In this document: in pieces, positions 36,587 through 48,607 of the stretch
Layout of the letters: each line of letters starts with the position of its first letter
Numbering within the stretch: position 1 is the stretch's first letter
Source: Pseudoscleropodium purum
Taxonomy: Eukaryota; Streptophyta; Bryopsida; Hypnales; Brachytheciaceae
Direction of reading: 5' to 3'
Assembly (NCBI GenBank): GCA_963969395.1
Contig: OZ017797.1
Coordinates: 7,688,001 to 7,752,000, forward strand
Length of the DNA stretch: 64,000 nt
Translations under genes and position numbers: made by a program
Notes under the pieces: model-generated
What the model saw: the letters and a program-made list of their open reading frames with translations, nothing else
Databases searched by the model: none
Told to the model about the DNA's origin: nothing

Positions 36587-38931
36587 TTGCATTGTTGTTT
36601 TATCACCATGGCTTGCATTAGAGTAGACGGTCATGCAGTTTTGCTTGTATTTCCATTGACAGATGGAAATCAAGCTAGAGTGTCTAGTCACCTTCTACAT
36701 GTACGTTTCAAGTTTGGTGAGTCTTCTATCTTTATAGAAGAAGAGAGAAAGTCTAAATGCGGTGAGAACGTGGAGTTTGTTCCTATTGAGAAGAGTGAGG
36801 ACAAGGATGGAGTTTGTTGATTCCTCCCTATAGGAAACTACAGATTGTACAGTCTTCCTTTGTCCATTTTGAATGCATCTACGCAAATGGTCAACCAATA
36901 GTTTGATAATTCAATAGTGAATATGCCATATGTCACAACCATAGTTTCTCCTAGCCATCCTCAACAAGAACTTCCAATTTCTAATCCAAGTATTTTTCTA
37001 CACGTTGTAAAAATTGAGAAATTGGACCCTGTTATTGAGTTGTCAAATGAATTGGAAGAAGAGTCACTCGACGTCAATGTTCGTGAGAAACCGAATCGCT
37101 TTGGAAATGATGTTGCTAGTTGTGACATTATTCACTCAATTTTGGATACCCAAACCAATAGTCTCACACAATCTCCGTTGTCTCATCCTCCATTGTATCC
37201 GCGTGCACTTGATAAGAGAAGCATAATGGAATGCTTAAGGAATTTAAAGAGCATGCATTGGTCTAGGAATGAACTATCCACAATGGATGTGAACTCCATC
37301 AAGCACCATCAAGTTGAGCTTCTTCTACCAATCTTCAACGGGGATGTCATCTTTGAGTTGCCTCTATGCCGCATGTGGCCATTTTTTGTCGACTGTCAAG
37401 AACTTGGAGGGGATGAACAAACGTTATGATGGACATGCATGGTATAAGGTACAAACTACCAATATTCACAACTCCAATATTTTGAGATTCCGAAAGTTCT
37501 ATTGCACTAGTCACCTTATTTGTATGAATCTTGAATGTGAATATCTAAAGAGAGCTAATAAGTGCAATGAGATGGAGTGTAGTGGATATACAATTTTCCC
37601 GTTTCTAGTAGGAGACAATCCTACCAAGGATTGTACGTTAATTTGCAAACTATGCAAACAAATTCCAACATGTCTAAAGCAATGCAATACTAGAATATAT
37701 TACTGTTATAGCGAGGTTCCTAAAATGACGAGGGCCGCAATTGATCTTGGAGATCATTCTCACTTGGTAGCAAAAGGCATGTATAGAAACTCTACAGAGA
37801 AAATTTGCAAACTCATTGCAGAGCAAGTAGCAAAGACCCCTACTACCACAAACTCTGCCATTACTCTCTACAAGCAAAGATTTTCTCACAACATATTTAT
37901 TTCACGATGGACAAGGAGAGAAAGAGATGTTGAAGGGAGAAGAACTAGAAGAGGTAATGGATTGGTTTTAGTACTTGAGTAGTTTCAACATTCGAAACGT
38001 GATATCCTCATTTTGCTCAAACAACCATGGAGGCATCATCGACAACATAATGACCATGAAGAAAGAGTCAAAGTTTGAATTTATTCACGATAGCATCTTC
38101 CCAAGCCAAGGAAAAGAGAAGGTGTTCATTTTCAAGATGCTCGTTGAAGGACCTAGAAGTAGTGTGGATCTGGTGAAGCACATACAACCCCAAAGAAATC
38201 TTCAGAATGCGTGGATGATGTTTGACCACATCAAGCGCATAAAGGAATAGACAACAATGGCTTGCCACGTGTACGACCCAGATTATAAGGTCATGACAAT
38301 TGGAACTTGTGATATGCAATCAGAAGATACCCAAATTCAGGTGCTCTTTTGGAAGTGCTTGAATGCTGTAATGTTGCGATATGGAGTTGGAAACCCAAAT
38401 TTCAAAGGATTTATGGCTGATAGCACTATGGCCAATTGGAATGCTGTACGAATTGTATATGGAAGTGGTTTTGCAGATCAAAAAAATGGAGAACAGGGAA
38501 TGAACATGCTTATTGCATTGGAGTACTTCACTCCAAAAATACACACAGAAGTACATTAAGGAAGTGTTTCAGCAACAATACAATTTACTTTGTAAACAGT
38601 ATAAAGATGTAAAGTCAATGGAGGAAGTGGAAATGAAATACCTAGCAATTTGGTCTTGGTGGTTATTGTTGGAAGCAACCACAGAAGATGCACTTCACCA
38701 CTTAGAACATTGGCTTGCCTTTTAGCATTTCCAATATAGGCAATGGGGAGGATTCATGCAAATGGTAAGTTAATTTGCTTGGAGTATAATATTTCTTGAA
38801 ATTCCATTTGCAAATTTTTTTTGCATTCAAAGCAATTTTGTATTATAATTCATATTTGTATCATTCGGTCTAAATGCATTGAGTTTCCTAAATCTTTGCT
38901 TTAGAAAAAATAGAAATGTTCCTGATTGATT

Positions 38932-39018
38932 CAAAGTTGGGGTACTAGGAAGGACTATAAATACACCCGTTAGATAGGACTTGTGTATAAGAGATATACC
39001 TTAGTATCTCTAAATTTC
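38932..39018. repeat. Degenerate hairpin, H5
   Basis: CAAAGTTGGGGTACTAGGAA on the left pairs only partly with TTAGTATCTCTAAATTTCC. The central ATACACCCGTTAGATAGGAC then TTGTGTAT keeps the core layout. Oldest-looking member, in the putative intron of the SWIM-finger gene. Confidence 0.5.
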
Positions 39019-39065
39019 CATTCCCATTTTTTTCAAAAAAATAATCAGAAAGAAACAATGTATGA

Positions 39066-39157
39066 ACCAAAAGTGGGGGTAGGAAGAGGGACCTTCAATA
39101 CCTCCATCGAATCTGACACGGGTATGTTGGGTCCCTCTCTATACCCCTAGTTTTGAT
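39066..39157. repeat. Hairpin with conserved core, H6
   Basis: ACCAAAAGTGGGGGTAGGAA and GAGGGACC pair with GGGTCCCTC and TATACCCCTAGTTTTGAT. Core CCTCCATCGAATCTGACA then CGGGTAT. Same arm subfamily as H1 and H2, although it lies in a different decayed gene. Confidence 0.8.
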
Positions 39158-39343
39158 TTGTGTTCAAAAAATTCTTAAAAAAATTTTAAAATTTTAAAAA
39201 AAAGATTCAAGGGTAGTTAAACAAATGCAAAATCCGTACTTTAGATCTAAAGGGTTTATTTTTAGCCTCCAAAAAATATATTGAATAGCAATTATTTGAA
39301 TTTGTATTTTTGTTTTGGGTTCGTGAAAATTTTCAATTTTGAA

Positions 39344-39444
39344 CATAAAACAAAAGTGAAGGTAGTGGAAGAAATCCTGAATAGCCCATCGGACTCGACA
39401 GGGGTATTTGGAGTCCTTGTTACTACCCTCACTTTTGATTTATG
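39344..39444. repeat. Hairpin with conserved core, H7
   Basis: CATAAAACAAAAGTGAAGGT pairs with ACTACCCTCACTTTTGATTT plus ATG. Core AGCCCATCGGACTCGACAGG then GGTATT. Third hairpin in the same ~730-bp putative intron. Confidence 0.75.
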
Positions 39445-41599
39445 TATTTATAAATATTTATTTGTATCTCTAAAGGATTTGAAGATGGTATAAAACATTG
39501 AATAAGCAAAGTCTAATGTTTGAACTGTTCCATTTTCAAGATTTGAATTTGGACGAACTTGCCAATATGCCTTCTTGCAATTTGTCAGAAACCATGCACA
39601 AGTGGCTTCAAATATCTGGTAATAGAAGGAACAATCTCTTTGATGCCACATGTGATGACAGTATTTGTGCATGGATGCAAATGACAAAGTACCATGCATA
39701 TTTGAAGGGACACGCTTTGGGATCTAGTCCATTGAAAGGGGAGTTGAAGTTGAGAGCAGTAAGACGTAGCAGTGATCCAAAGAAAATTACAGAGGCACTG
39801 AATTCATTGCCTAGTTTCGAAGGTGTTGGAACTCGCATTCCTCATCTAGAAGGAGAAGAGATTTTCGGGAGCATGAAGAGGAAGTTAGACATTCCCACTG
39901 GCGATGCAAAGGACTCGCATAGACCTGATAAAGTTAATTTTTTCCAACCTCATGTTCAAACACATTCCACAACAGCGTTAGTGGAGTCTTCAGGACATGA
40001 AGGTAAGCAACCTCTAGTGAATACTCCACCACATGTTACAGTTGCATTTGAAAGTGACTGCGATACATCAAAATGGCACATTGCAAGGATTAGCCACAAG
40101 TCAAATGCAAAATGTTATGCTCAACAACAAGGTTTAAACATCACATGCAAGGCGAAGATTACCAAAGGTCGAAAGAGAACTCCTACTCCAACCTATAGTG
40201 GAAGAAAAATAGATTACAGGAGTAAGAAAGAGGTAGTAGTAGACTTTTGGTTTTGTACAGATGACATTGAACGGTGCATTAAAGGAAACAAACACAAGTG
40301 GATTATAGAGTGGCCGGAGGTTTCCAAAGTATGGCCTATCTTAACAAGAACAAATCTTACCCAAGAGGAGACCTTATTGTTACAACATGCTGGATTTCAA
40401 CTTCAAGAGTGTCCCGTGTTGTCTCCTCGACGGTTGTTCGGTATGTCTAACATATTTAAGAATGTGCTATATGATGAACCAACTCCAGTAGACACACATG
40501 TATATCCAACTATACAAAACAACCATACCATATGTTGAATTGCAAATGCACCTACAATTGAACAACGCAACAAGTAGGAGAGTACTGGCAATATCAAGGG
40601 AGAGATATTGGGAGTGATATTGTTACCATTTCCAAGTTTAGAAGCAATTTTTTCACTATAAACTGGAGCTAAACCAAATTTGAATGTGTATCAAATCATT
40701 ATAGGCATGTACCCATCATGCACATGCCTTGACTTTACTTCTATGGCGGTTTCAGCAATTGGAGGTCAACAACAATATGTGAATTGCAAGCATTTGTACT
40801 ACCTCTTCCAATACTTTTGCAAAATGGATGTAAACAAAGACAAGTTCATCTATGCACTGAGCTATAGCTTCAAAGAGTTGAAGCTCATTTTGGTTAAAGT
40901 GGGGATTATCATAGTGTTAGAATAATGGCAGATGCTAGCAATAAGTAGTTCAATGGTACAATAAATGAATACATTTTATATGATTGAAAGTATTTTCAGT
41001 TAATTAGAAGTTCTCATTTTTTTAAAGAAGTGATCATTTGTTTCAACTCTTTTTTCCACTTGTAGTCCAATTTCTGTTGGTATTAATTCCATGAGTTTAG
41101 TCATTATGTTCATATTTGTAAGTTTAAGATTGCTTTGTCAATTTTATTTGGAATATACCATATGTTCATTGAAGTTGATTTTTTTTTTATCTTGGTAATC
41201 ACTCCATTAAATTGGAGTATTGTAACAAGAGGTCAAAGAGACTTAAACATGCTGGCCTGAATTTGAAACCCATGAGGCTCCAATTAATTCCAAAATACTT
41301 AACATATCTCTAATTTAACCTAACACTTAAGCAAATGTAGTGAAAATTGCAATTTTTTTTTAAACAATCATAGATAGCACAATTATAGGCCCCTTTTCTA
41401 TAAATATCAAAAAATTCTATAAATATAAAATCTGTATTTTAAAAATAATTTAATTAATTTTTTTAAATTACTTCTAATTTAAGGCTACATGCTTACAAGA
41501 TTCATGCTTGCTGCTACATGCTCGCACATTAGCGTCGTTGTTGGTCCATGGAACAAAGTATGCAATTGTCACACTTGTAATTGATGAATCTTTGCATGC

Positions 41600-42770
41600 G
41601 TGGAATTTGTATCCTCAATTGACCAAATTGAAGGTACCATGAGCTTACACTTGTAATTTTCCTTCTTCTCTATTGTACCCAAGACGGAAGATGTGGAATT
41701 GAAGAAGCATGAAAACCAAGTTGTTGTGTGGATCCCAAATCTTCCAATTTTGCACCAATAGTGCAAAAACGATGACAAATAAGTTGTCCATGCATCCCAC
41801 GACTTCTAAAGCAAAACTACAACGTCCAAAGCCATGGTTTCGATAGGGGTATTGGATTTCATATTGGCTTTTGTCCTCTTCCCTTTCTCAATCCTCGTCC
41901 ACATCTTTGTTTTGTCTTTCATTCTCACCATTAATAATGCTATCGCACAATGCCTCTGTTTCTATCTCCAAATCACACTCACAACCTTCATAATATCCAA
42001 ACACGGTAAAAAAACCAAAATGTTTAATCAAGTCCCCATTGCTACACGGCTCCCTCTCAAATATTGTTAAGGACCTATCCCACCAACAAGGCTCACCAAT
42101 TCGGACTCCTAAATCAACAGCATATGTCTGCCAACACTCGCAATTGCCCCCTTGGTACCGCCATGCCACCTAGTTGCACTTATTGAAGGCCCCTTGTACC
42201 CAACTCCATATTCAAGCCACTCATGAAACCTATGACACTTTCATGCCTTTTCCCTTGAGCTGTACATACACATCCATTGTAAAAACACCAACACTACTCT
42301 ATAGGAATTTTCCACTTCATCCATCATTAAATGAGCAAGGACAAAACGATAGCCTCACACTACCATTCCAACTTCATGAAGACTCAATACAAGGAGGATC
42401 CGCCATTCTTTGTGAAGCGGGTTGTACACCATGAGAGGAGTCCAACGTCCACCACATGCTTCATGGCCTACTTCATGGCTAGATAAGAACTTGGAGTGGC
42501 GCCATCATGTGAGATTGGGATCATCATTGTTGGTGGGGCAACACAATGCTTCCATCTCTAAAACCTCGCGAGTATCAAGTTTGAAAAGAAGGAGGCCATG
42601 AAGAGATGCAATGATGTCATCACAAGGTTGCATCGACAGATCCAATCCAAGGGGAGGTCAAAAGATGGTAAGGAGAGACACATTAGGTCGAGATGGATTA
42701 GAGAATGGTAGCGAATGCCTCTCCTTGTCCATGGAATATTGGGATCTTCTTCATCATGGTCCAACATGCC
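41600..42770 (-). pseudogene. Possible F-box/kelch-type gene relic
   Basis: Minus-strand translation gives SLHGLLLFKLDT and, after an interval, MVYNPLHKEWRILLVLSLHE, which resembles the NPLTKEWR segment after the F-box in plant F-box/kelch proteins. A Cys/Trp-rich open stretch (CECWQTYAVDLGVRIGEPCW, 42169-41888) follows, but in another frame and with stops between. No intact F-box is visible. The call rests mainly on the NP-x-x-K-x-WR motif and could be wrong. Confidence 0.35.
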
Positions 42771-43424
42771 TATGTTGTAGTAACTTTAGAAGTGCCATGA
42801 AACTAGTTTAGAATGTTGTAATTAGTGATTTCAACACACAATGTTTGTTTTATTAGAAGAAGATATTGGCATTAAAACGCAATTGAAGTTGGTCCAGCAT
42901 AAAATAATTGGAATTAAACAATTTCTACAAATAGTATAATTGATTATATTTTAGAGAGTATCTTACAAATCTACAATTGGTAACGTGGAATAGTCTTTTT
43001 TTTGTACTTGAAATAAAAATCCTTGTCTCCAAACATATATGAAATTAAAATGAGCACTTGTTGAATGAAATAGTGATAGACTTATCAGGTAGTTTCAAGA
43101 AAGGGTGTTTGTTTTTTGTAGCGTTTGGCTAAAAACAGACTTTTTACGGTGTAGTACTATGAGTATTATGAAATAGATCAATCTCAACCATTGATCAAGA
43201 AAATCGATGGCTAAAAGTACCATTTTGAGTACTATGAGTACTACAATGTATTGAAATATTATTGTTTGAAAAAAAAAAAATTGTCATAGAAAATGAATAC
43301 AATGAGGTTTAAATTAATAATAAATGATAAATCATAATAAATAAAATCTAAAAAATTTTCATTTGTGAAAACTTCATGGTAATCATATTTCATCAAAAAA
43401 ATTAAGAAAAAACCATCTTCACTC

Positions 43425-43705
43425 CGTGGTTGTCATAACGGGCGAGTTAGGGTCATCGGACGGGACAGACGGATGAACAGTCCGAACGGCTTTAATTTTG
43501 TAACTTGTGCAATTTTGCGGAATGACACGTCACCTCATCCGCGCCCTGACGATCTCGTCTGCGCCCAACATGTTCCTTAATCCACATGGCATCCACATGG
43601 CCTATTTTTCCATTATCAGAAAGTCAACTATGTGTTGACTGTATCGGATGGGCAGGACCTCTAACGGACAAGCGAACCGAACGTCCGTCCACTATGACAA
43701 CCATG
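43425..43705 (+). mobile_element. hAT-type MITE, uninterrupted 281-bp copy
   Basis: Begins CGTGGTTGTCATAACGGGCG and ends CCACTATGACAACCATG, with a perfect 8-bp target duplication CTTCACTC (43417-43424 and 43706-43713). Same family as the nested pair at 10.8-11.4 kb. GC content is well above the surroundings. The open frame across it is a shadow. Confidence 0.9.
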
Positions 43706-44422
43706 CTTCACTCTTCAAAAGTACATGCACAAGGGACTCCTATTTGCATGCATGTGGATGCCATAAAATCATGTTTTTTTAAGGATTTTTTTGGCAAGCA
43801 CATGAATCTCTAGTATGGAAATATCCCACACAAATTTTAGCTCTACTTCATCAATTATGGAATCTCCATAGTACTAGAAACCTCTAAACTACAAAGTGTG
43901 ACAAATTAGCTAAATTAGAATTTAATTATAAAACATTTTTTTAGAAATTTCTGAAAAATAATAATACTCTTCATCAAAAAGTTGCTCATCTTCAATAAAA
44001 AAATTCAAGTACATTGGCTTTATTCTCCAAAAGTTATGACCAAACTAAACTACGCAACTTGAAGTGTGATGGAAAATAATACCACCCTTTCTGGCAACTA
44101 TCCTATTATATATGTATAAATCCCAAAGAATGTTTAGTTTTCACTCTTTATATTAAAATATCATTTTGTTTATTTAGAAGTCATGTTTAGCTTAGAAGCA
44201 TTTCAGTTTTATTTATTGTAATCACATTATTGTACTTTGAATGGAAATGAATTGAAATAACCATTATTGTAATACTAAACTATACATTTATCTATAATAC
44301 AAATGTGACCAATGCAAGAATAGAGTTGTATACCTTAGATCAGTTCAGAAATGTAATGGGAAATATCAATTTGAGGTATCATTCATGTGGGCTATTTCCT
44401 CTTCTGAATGAACATACTCACC

Positions 44423-44628
44423 CAGGGTTGACAAATTAGTACGTCCGCCCCAAAATAGCGTTCGTAACCCGGACGTCCGGACGTCCGTCCTCACCGACGC
44501 CAGCGGACGCAGCATCCCTCCCGCCGTCGGAAGGCAGACGGTGGGGCGGACGGGGCGGTCCCGGCGGACGCTGCGGACAAGCGTCCGCGTCCGGACGTCC
44601 CAGACGTCCGACCGTCCTGTCAACCCTG
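44423..44628. mobile_element. hAT-type MITE, GC-rich 206-bp element
   Basis: TIRs CAGGGTTGACA / TGTCAACCCTG and a perfect 8-bp duplication TACTCACC (44415-44422 and 44629-44636). The interior is dense in GGACGTCCG-type motifs and very GC-rich against AT-rich flanks, and both strands look openly coding only because of that bias. A family distinct from the CATGGTTGTCATA elements, though the TIRs are similar. Confidence 0.9.
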
Positions 44629-44636
44629 TACTCACC

Positions 44637-47004
44637 ACTTGCAAGTAATACAAAATAATAGAAAATCACATATTAAATTGTATATTTTATTTATAAAAAG
44701 AAATGCAATGAATACATATGAAGTAGGTTTAAATAATGCATAGAAGGTAACTACAACCAAATTTATTAAGCATTTCAATACGGGTTACTATAATTCTAAA
44801 GTAATTTGGATTTTGTCTAAGCTTTTGATGGGAGTCCAAAGGAAATTCCAAACTTCTCCTAACCTCCATTTTAGAATATAATATGAATAGTTTGCGACTT
44901 TTCAAGATGATATTAACAAGGTGATTTGAAAAACTATCTTCATGAAAAGTTGGTTGCTTAGAAATCTAAAAAAACAAAATATTGAATGCAAATGCTAAGA
45001 TGATACATTGATACTAAAAAGAACAAACTTAACTAGACTTGGTATAGGACCAAAAACATCTATTCTCCATGGCCACCCCATTCACGCCAACCTTTTAGAC
45101 CACTCTTACCTTCTTTTAGGATTAAAGATGAAGGAACTCACAATCTGCACCACCGTTAAAACAAGGTTATAGTCACCTTTTAAGTAGCTTGCAATGGTTT
45201 ATAGTCTCTTTTCACAATATAACAATAAACCCACCACATAATCCACTTCAAAAAATACTTTTAGAATCATATCATCTCTTGAAATTGGACCTATAAAGTA
45301 GCAAGTTGAAAGAAACAAAAGCAAAGAAGCTTATACCTAGCAGAGTACACAAATAATGAAACATAACAACAATAAAGAAAGTAAAGCACAACTAGTGGAT
45401 TTCAAATAGAAAAAAAATCATCCACTTGCAGTGCTCCAAAATTCTTCTACAATGTTACAAGCCCTTCTACTTTTTTTGCCTCCGCTCATCCTTCATAGCC
45501 CGCTTCTTCTACTATAGAGTCGTGTAAAAAGAGAGGAAGAGGGTATTAGGGTTTTCAAAGGGATTGTCTGCGGCTACATTAGGGTTGCAAAAGGGATTCT
45601 TAAATCCCCTTGGAATCTTACCTAACCTCATTTTCTATTATAGTATCTTAAGAAATGAGGTTTAATAGAGTTTCAAAGGAAATTTAAGAATATACCTTGT
45701 CTTAGCTACCTAGTTCTTTTTCCAATTTATATAATATCACATGATTGCCGTAAAATCACAAAACAACATTACTACAATTTTATATGAATTTGCAAATACT
45801 CTAATTTCTTATTTCTTATTTCCAAAAGGATGGTAGAACCAACAATGTTGCATTCAAAACATTACCAAACATTGGTAAATTTGACTGAAAGTAGCAATAA
45901 TATTGTTAAGACTTTTAGACTACAACCCAAACTTGCTTATTTTCGTGGGTTGGTAAATTTTTTTTTTAAATGAAAAAAATTTACAAATAGAGTGTTGGCA
46001 AAAATGATAGAGATTCTTTTTATTTTTGCAAACTAGATGATTTGCTATTATGTTAAGCTTAAAATGGAAAATTACATCAGTCTAGCATTCCTTATGAGGG
46101 TTCAAAGTGAGGATTCCACCTCTAAATTTGAAATATAAAATTAGAAAGAAAATTGGATTGAAATATAAAAGTCCAAAGAGAGATCAAACACAAATTAGCA
46201 ACACTTGAATCTAAACTACAAAATTAGCAAAAGAATTGGATTGAAAAGTAAAAGGGAACATTGAAAAGAATGGATCTTGGAAAATCATACCTTAGACCTA
46301 TTGATACAAACTTCAATTGCCCACATATGTATTTGTGTTTGCATCATCTGTGGGGTGAATCCATTATCACATTTGTCCCCAAGCTTGCACAATAAAAATA
46401 TTTTTGATATTTATAGAGATGAATATTAGTAACAATAGTTAGAATAAAAGATGTTAGCTACATAGAGTGCTTTATAAGATTCTTCAACTATTTGGTTAGG
46501 TGGCCTTTGATAGTTGTATTGCAAGTGCAACCACTTTGCCTTCATTGATGTGAAACTTATCAAAGATTTATCACTTCAATTGAAGTTTTAAATATGAGGA
46601 TGAATTGTCTTTGATTGATTTGTAAGAATGGCTATTATACAACAATACAAGAGCCTTGCTAGCGTCATAATTCAAGAATTTATATTTTCCACAAAGGATT
46701 GTTGTGATTTTCAATGTAGAGTTTTGTAGAGTTACTCAAACTATTGATAGAGCTAGAATAGTCACTACTAGGTGTTAAAATGGTTCTTTCATTTACCTAA
46801 CAAAATCATGCTTGAAATTTGAAATTAAGTAAGTGCACCTTGGTCAAATTCAATTTGGGAATTCAATGAATGTTTTTCCTTCTTACTTTTAATTTGAATC
46901 AACTAAATTGAACAAGAGAAAATATGAAACTCAAAACCCAAAACAAATGAATCCTTATCAAATTCCATGCTGATTTTGTTTGGTCTTCTTCTTTTGATCA
47001 CAAT
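44637..47004. other. AT-rich intergenic DNA
   Basis: No exon, element boundary or RNA gene recognised; scattered homopolymers only. Confidence 0.5.
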
Positions 47005-48321
47005 GTGAATTTAATTAGGAGAGAATTTTATAGTAGCATCTTAGAAGGCCACTATACATTCAATTCACAAGGTTGCAACTCCTCTAAAGGTATCAACTCA
47101 TATATAAGGTGCAACTTCTACCTAACATTCCTCTGCGAAGTGCACCTCACTTACCCGAAAGCTCTCACTGAGCTTGGAGGTGAGAGGCTTTGGCATCTTT
47201 ATAAATTCTTGTTGACTGCATACCCGTCCAGGTCTGGGAAACTTGGGGATGCTGGCGTTACCCAGTCTGACTCTTCCACAAATCTGCAGTTCAGCCTTCA
47301 TTTGGCAATCAAGAATCGAATTCCAGAGCCTACGAGAACTGCGTCTCTTTCGGTCACAATAGTAAGTATACTTTTAATCCCATTTCATGTTCCCAACGGA
47401 AAAGGTGGTCGTGCGCAAATTAAACTCACCTCCAATTTCAAGTTCACAATCTAAATCTGAACGTAGAAACCTCGCTCAGACTTTGCATCTCATAGGGAGG
47501 GACTTTACCTTGCCGCTAGTTTTCTGGACATCGAAACTGACTCGTTGATCTCACGAATCCCAAAGTACCGGATGGACAGGACTGGACTGCCCCGTGCAGT
47601 GCTCAGTCAGATGAATCATTTTTATTTGGAACTCACAGATCTGAGGACCGGGAAATTTTGTCAAGAAGTAGCTGAATCACCACCGACGCTAGTACACCAT
47701 CTTCGTCCCTCAAACTACTTCAAAAAAGGTGTTCAGGTCTTGGTCTTAATCGGTCAGAAAAGCTTCTTACTTACAAGAACAAGTTTCGCACTACGTACGT
47801 GAAACGTAGGGAACCAAGTGAACAAAGAATGCGTAGCTACATGTTTGATCTACTGAAGTCGCATGCATGAAAAAGCAGTGCGGAATGCATATATTTGTCC
47901 CTCCGTTTCCATGCCAGCAGTCGTGAATTAATGGCCAACTCCCTGTCCAACCAGCTGCTGTTACTGAGCCGCAAGACGCAGCAATTCACAGTGGCTGCCA
48001 TCTACAAAGGAATGTACATGAAAATTGCTTGAGGTGTAATCTCCCCGCTTGGGCTTCGGCCTTGGCCAAACGGGATCGGGTGAGGTGGTCTTGATACCTA
48101 TTAGTGTGCATAAAGCTGAACATTCCAAATCGCTTGTGAGTTACCAGAAAGTCCACCTTATTAATGCTCCTTATCTTTCTCTGAAGTCAGGTTATTCATA
48201 CAACAGAGTGTTGAAGACCAAGAATCACAAAATTAAGTGGAATCCAAATTATCATCAACTAACTCCGTACAACATGGAAAAAATATATGCAAGTGTGGTG
48301 ACAGTTGAAAAATCGATGTAA
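47005..48321 (+). other. Unresolved exon-like segments, plus strand
   Basis: GC rises and several segments read openly: LTELGGERLWHLYKFLLTAY to PTRTASLSVTI (to ~47362, followed by a good donor GTAAGT), a frame ending REPSEQRMRSYMFDLLKSHA-stop at 47870, and a third segment 48049-48321. A TATATAAG lies at ~47099. I could not join them into one frame, because stops intervene, and I recognise no family. It may be a small gene, an lncRNA or a relic facing the two minus-strand genes to its right. Confidence 0.3.
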
Positions 48322-48607
48322 AGACAGTTACAAACTGTTCAAAGAGTAAGTGATGATGAATGCAATGAGGTTCAGCATTGGGTAGCACATGAGACAGCAA
48401 AACAGAAGGATGAAGTGGATCTCATAAATGTCAGTTTCAAGTCTAATGTACACCTTTATCATATGTGCAGACTTACTGCTGTGAACACGGCCATATAACA
48501 TCCTTTCGCCCCTCCACCAGTCGAGAGGCCTCGATTTGATGCGAGTGCTTACTCTCCGTCCCTCCTTCCATTCTCTTCCACCATCTGGAGTACAATGCCC
48601 TTTAAAA

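Larger units (their letters stand above)
36587..40925 (+). pseudogene. Decayed transposase-like gene with C-terminal SWIM zinc finger
   Basis: Plus-strand segments form a long protein: Glu/Ser-rich N-terminus (36917-37390), a frameshift to HAWYKVQTTNIHNSNILRFR with a Cys-rich FLYWCH/WRKY-GCM1-like region (37420-37700), then MTRAAIDLGDHSHLVAKG. After another frame change come DLVKHIQPQRNLQNAWMMFD, TMACHVYD and GFMADSTMANWNAVRIVYGS (38257-38480). A frameshift at the A7 tract (~38485) leads to LLHWSTSLQKYTQKYIKEVF and QYRQWGGFMQ (to ~38760). A putative intron 38766-39497 follows. The next exon is 39498-40538, then stops, then CTCLDF with VNCKHLYYLFQYFCK (40715-40820), a SWIM-type CxCx...CxH finger. 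The layout recalls MULE/FAR1-like transposases, but I cannot name the family. At least three frameshifts and several stops mean it is not functional as it stands. Confidence 0.6.

Noticed and set aside
41815..41850. TTTCGATAGGGGTATTGG resembling the hairpin core
   Set aside because: Flanks pair over only about 7 bp, so it is not supported as a hairpin family member.
44366..44669. Arg/Pro-rich frames on the minus strand
   Set aside because: Produced by the GC-rich MITE at 44423-44628; frames start and stop in flanking DNA and include both target duplications.
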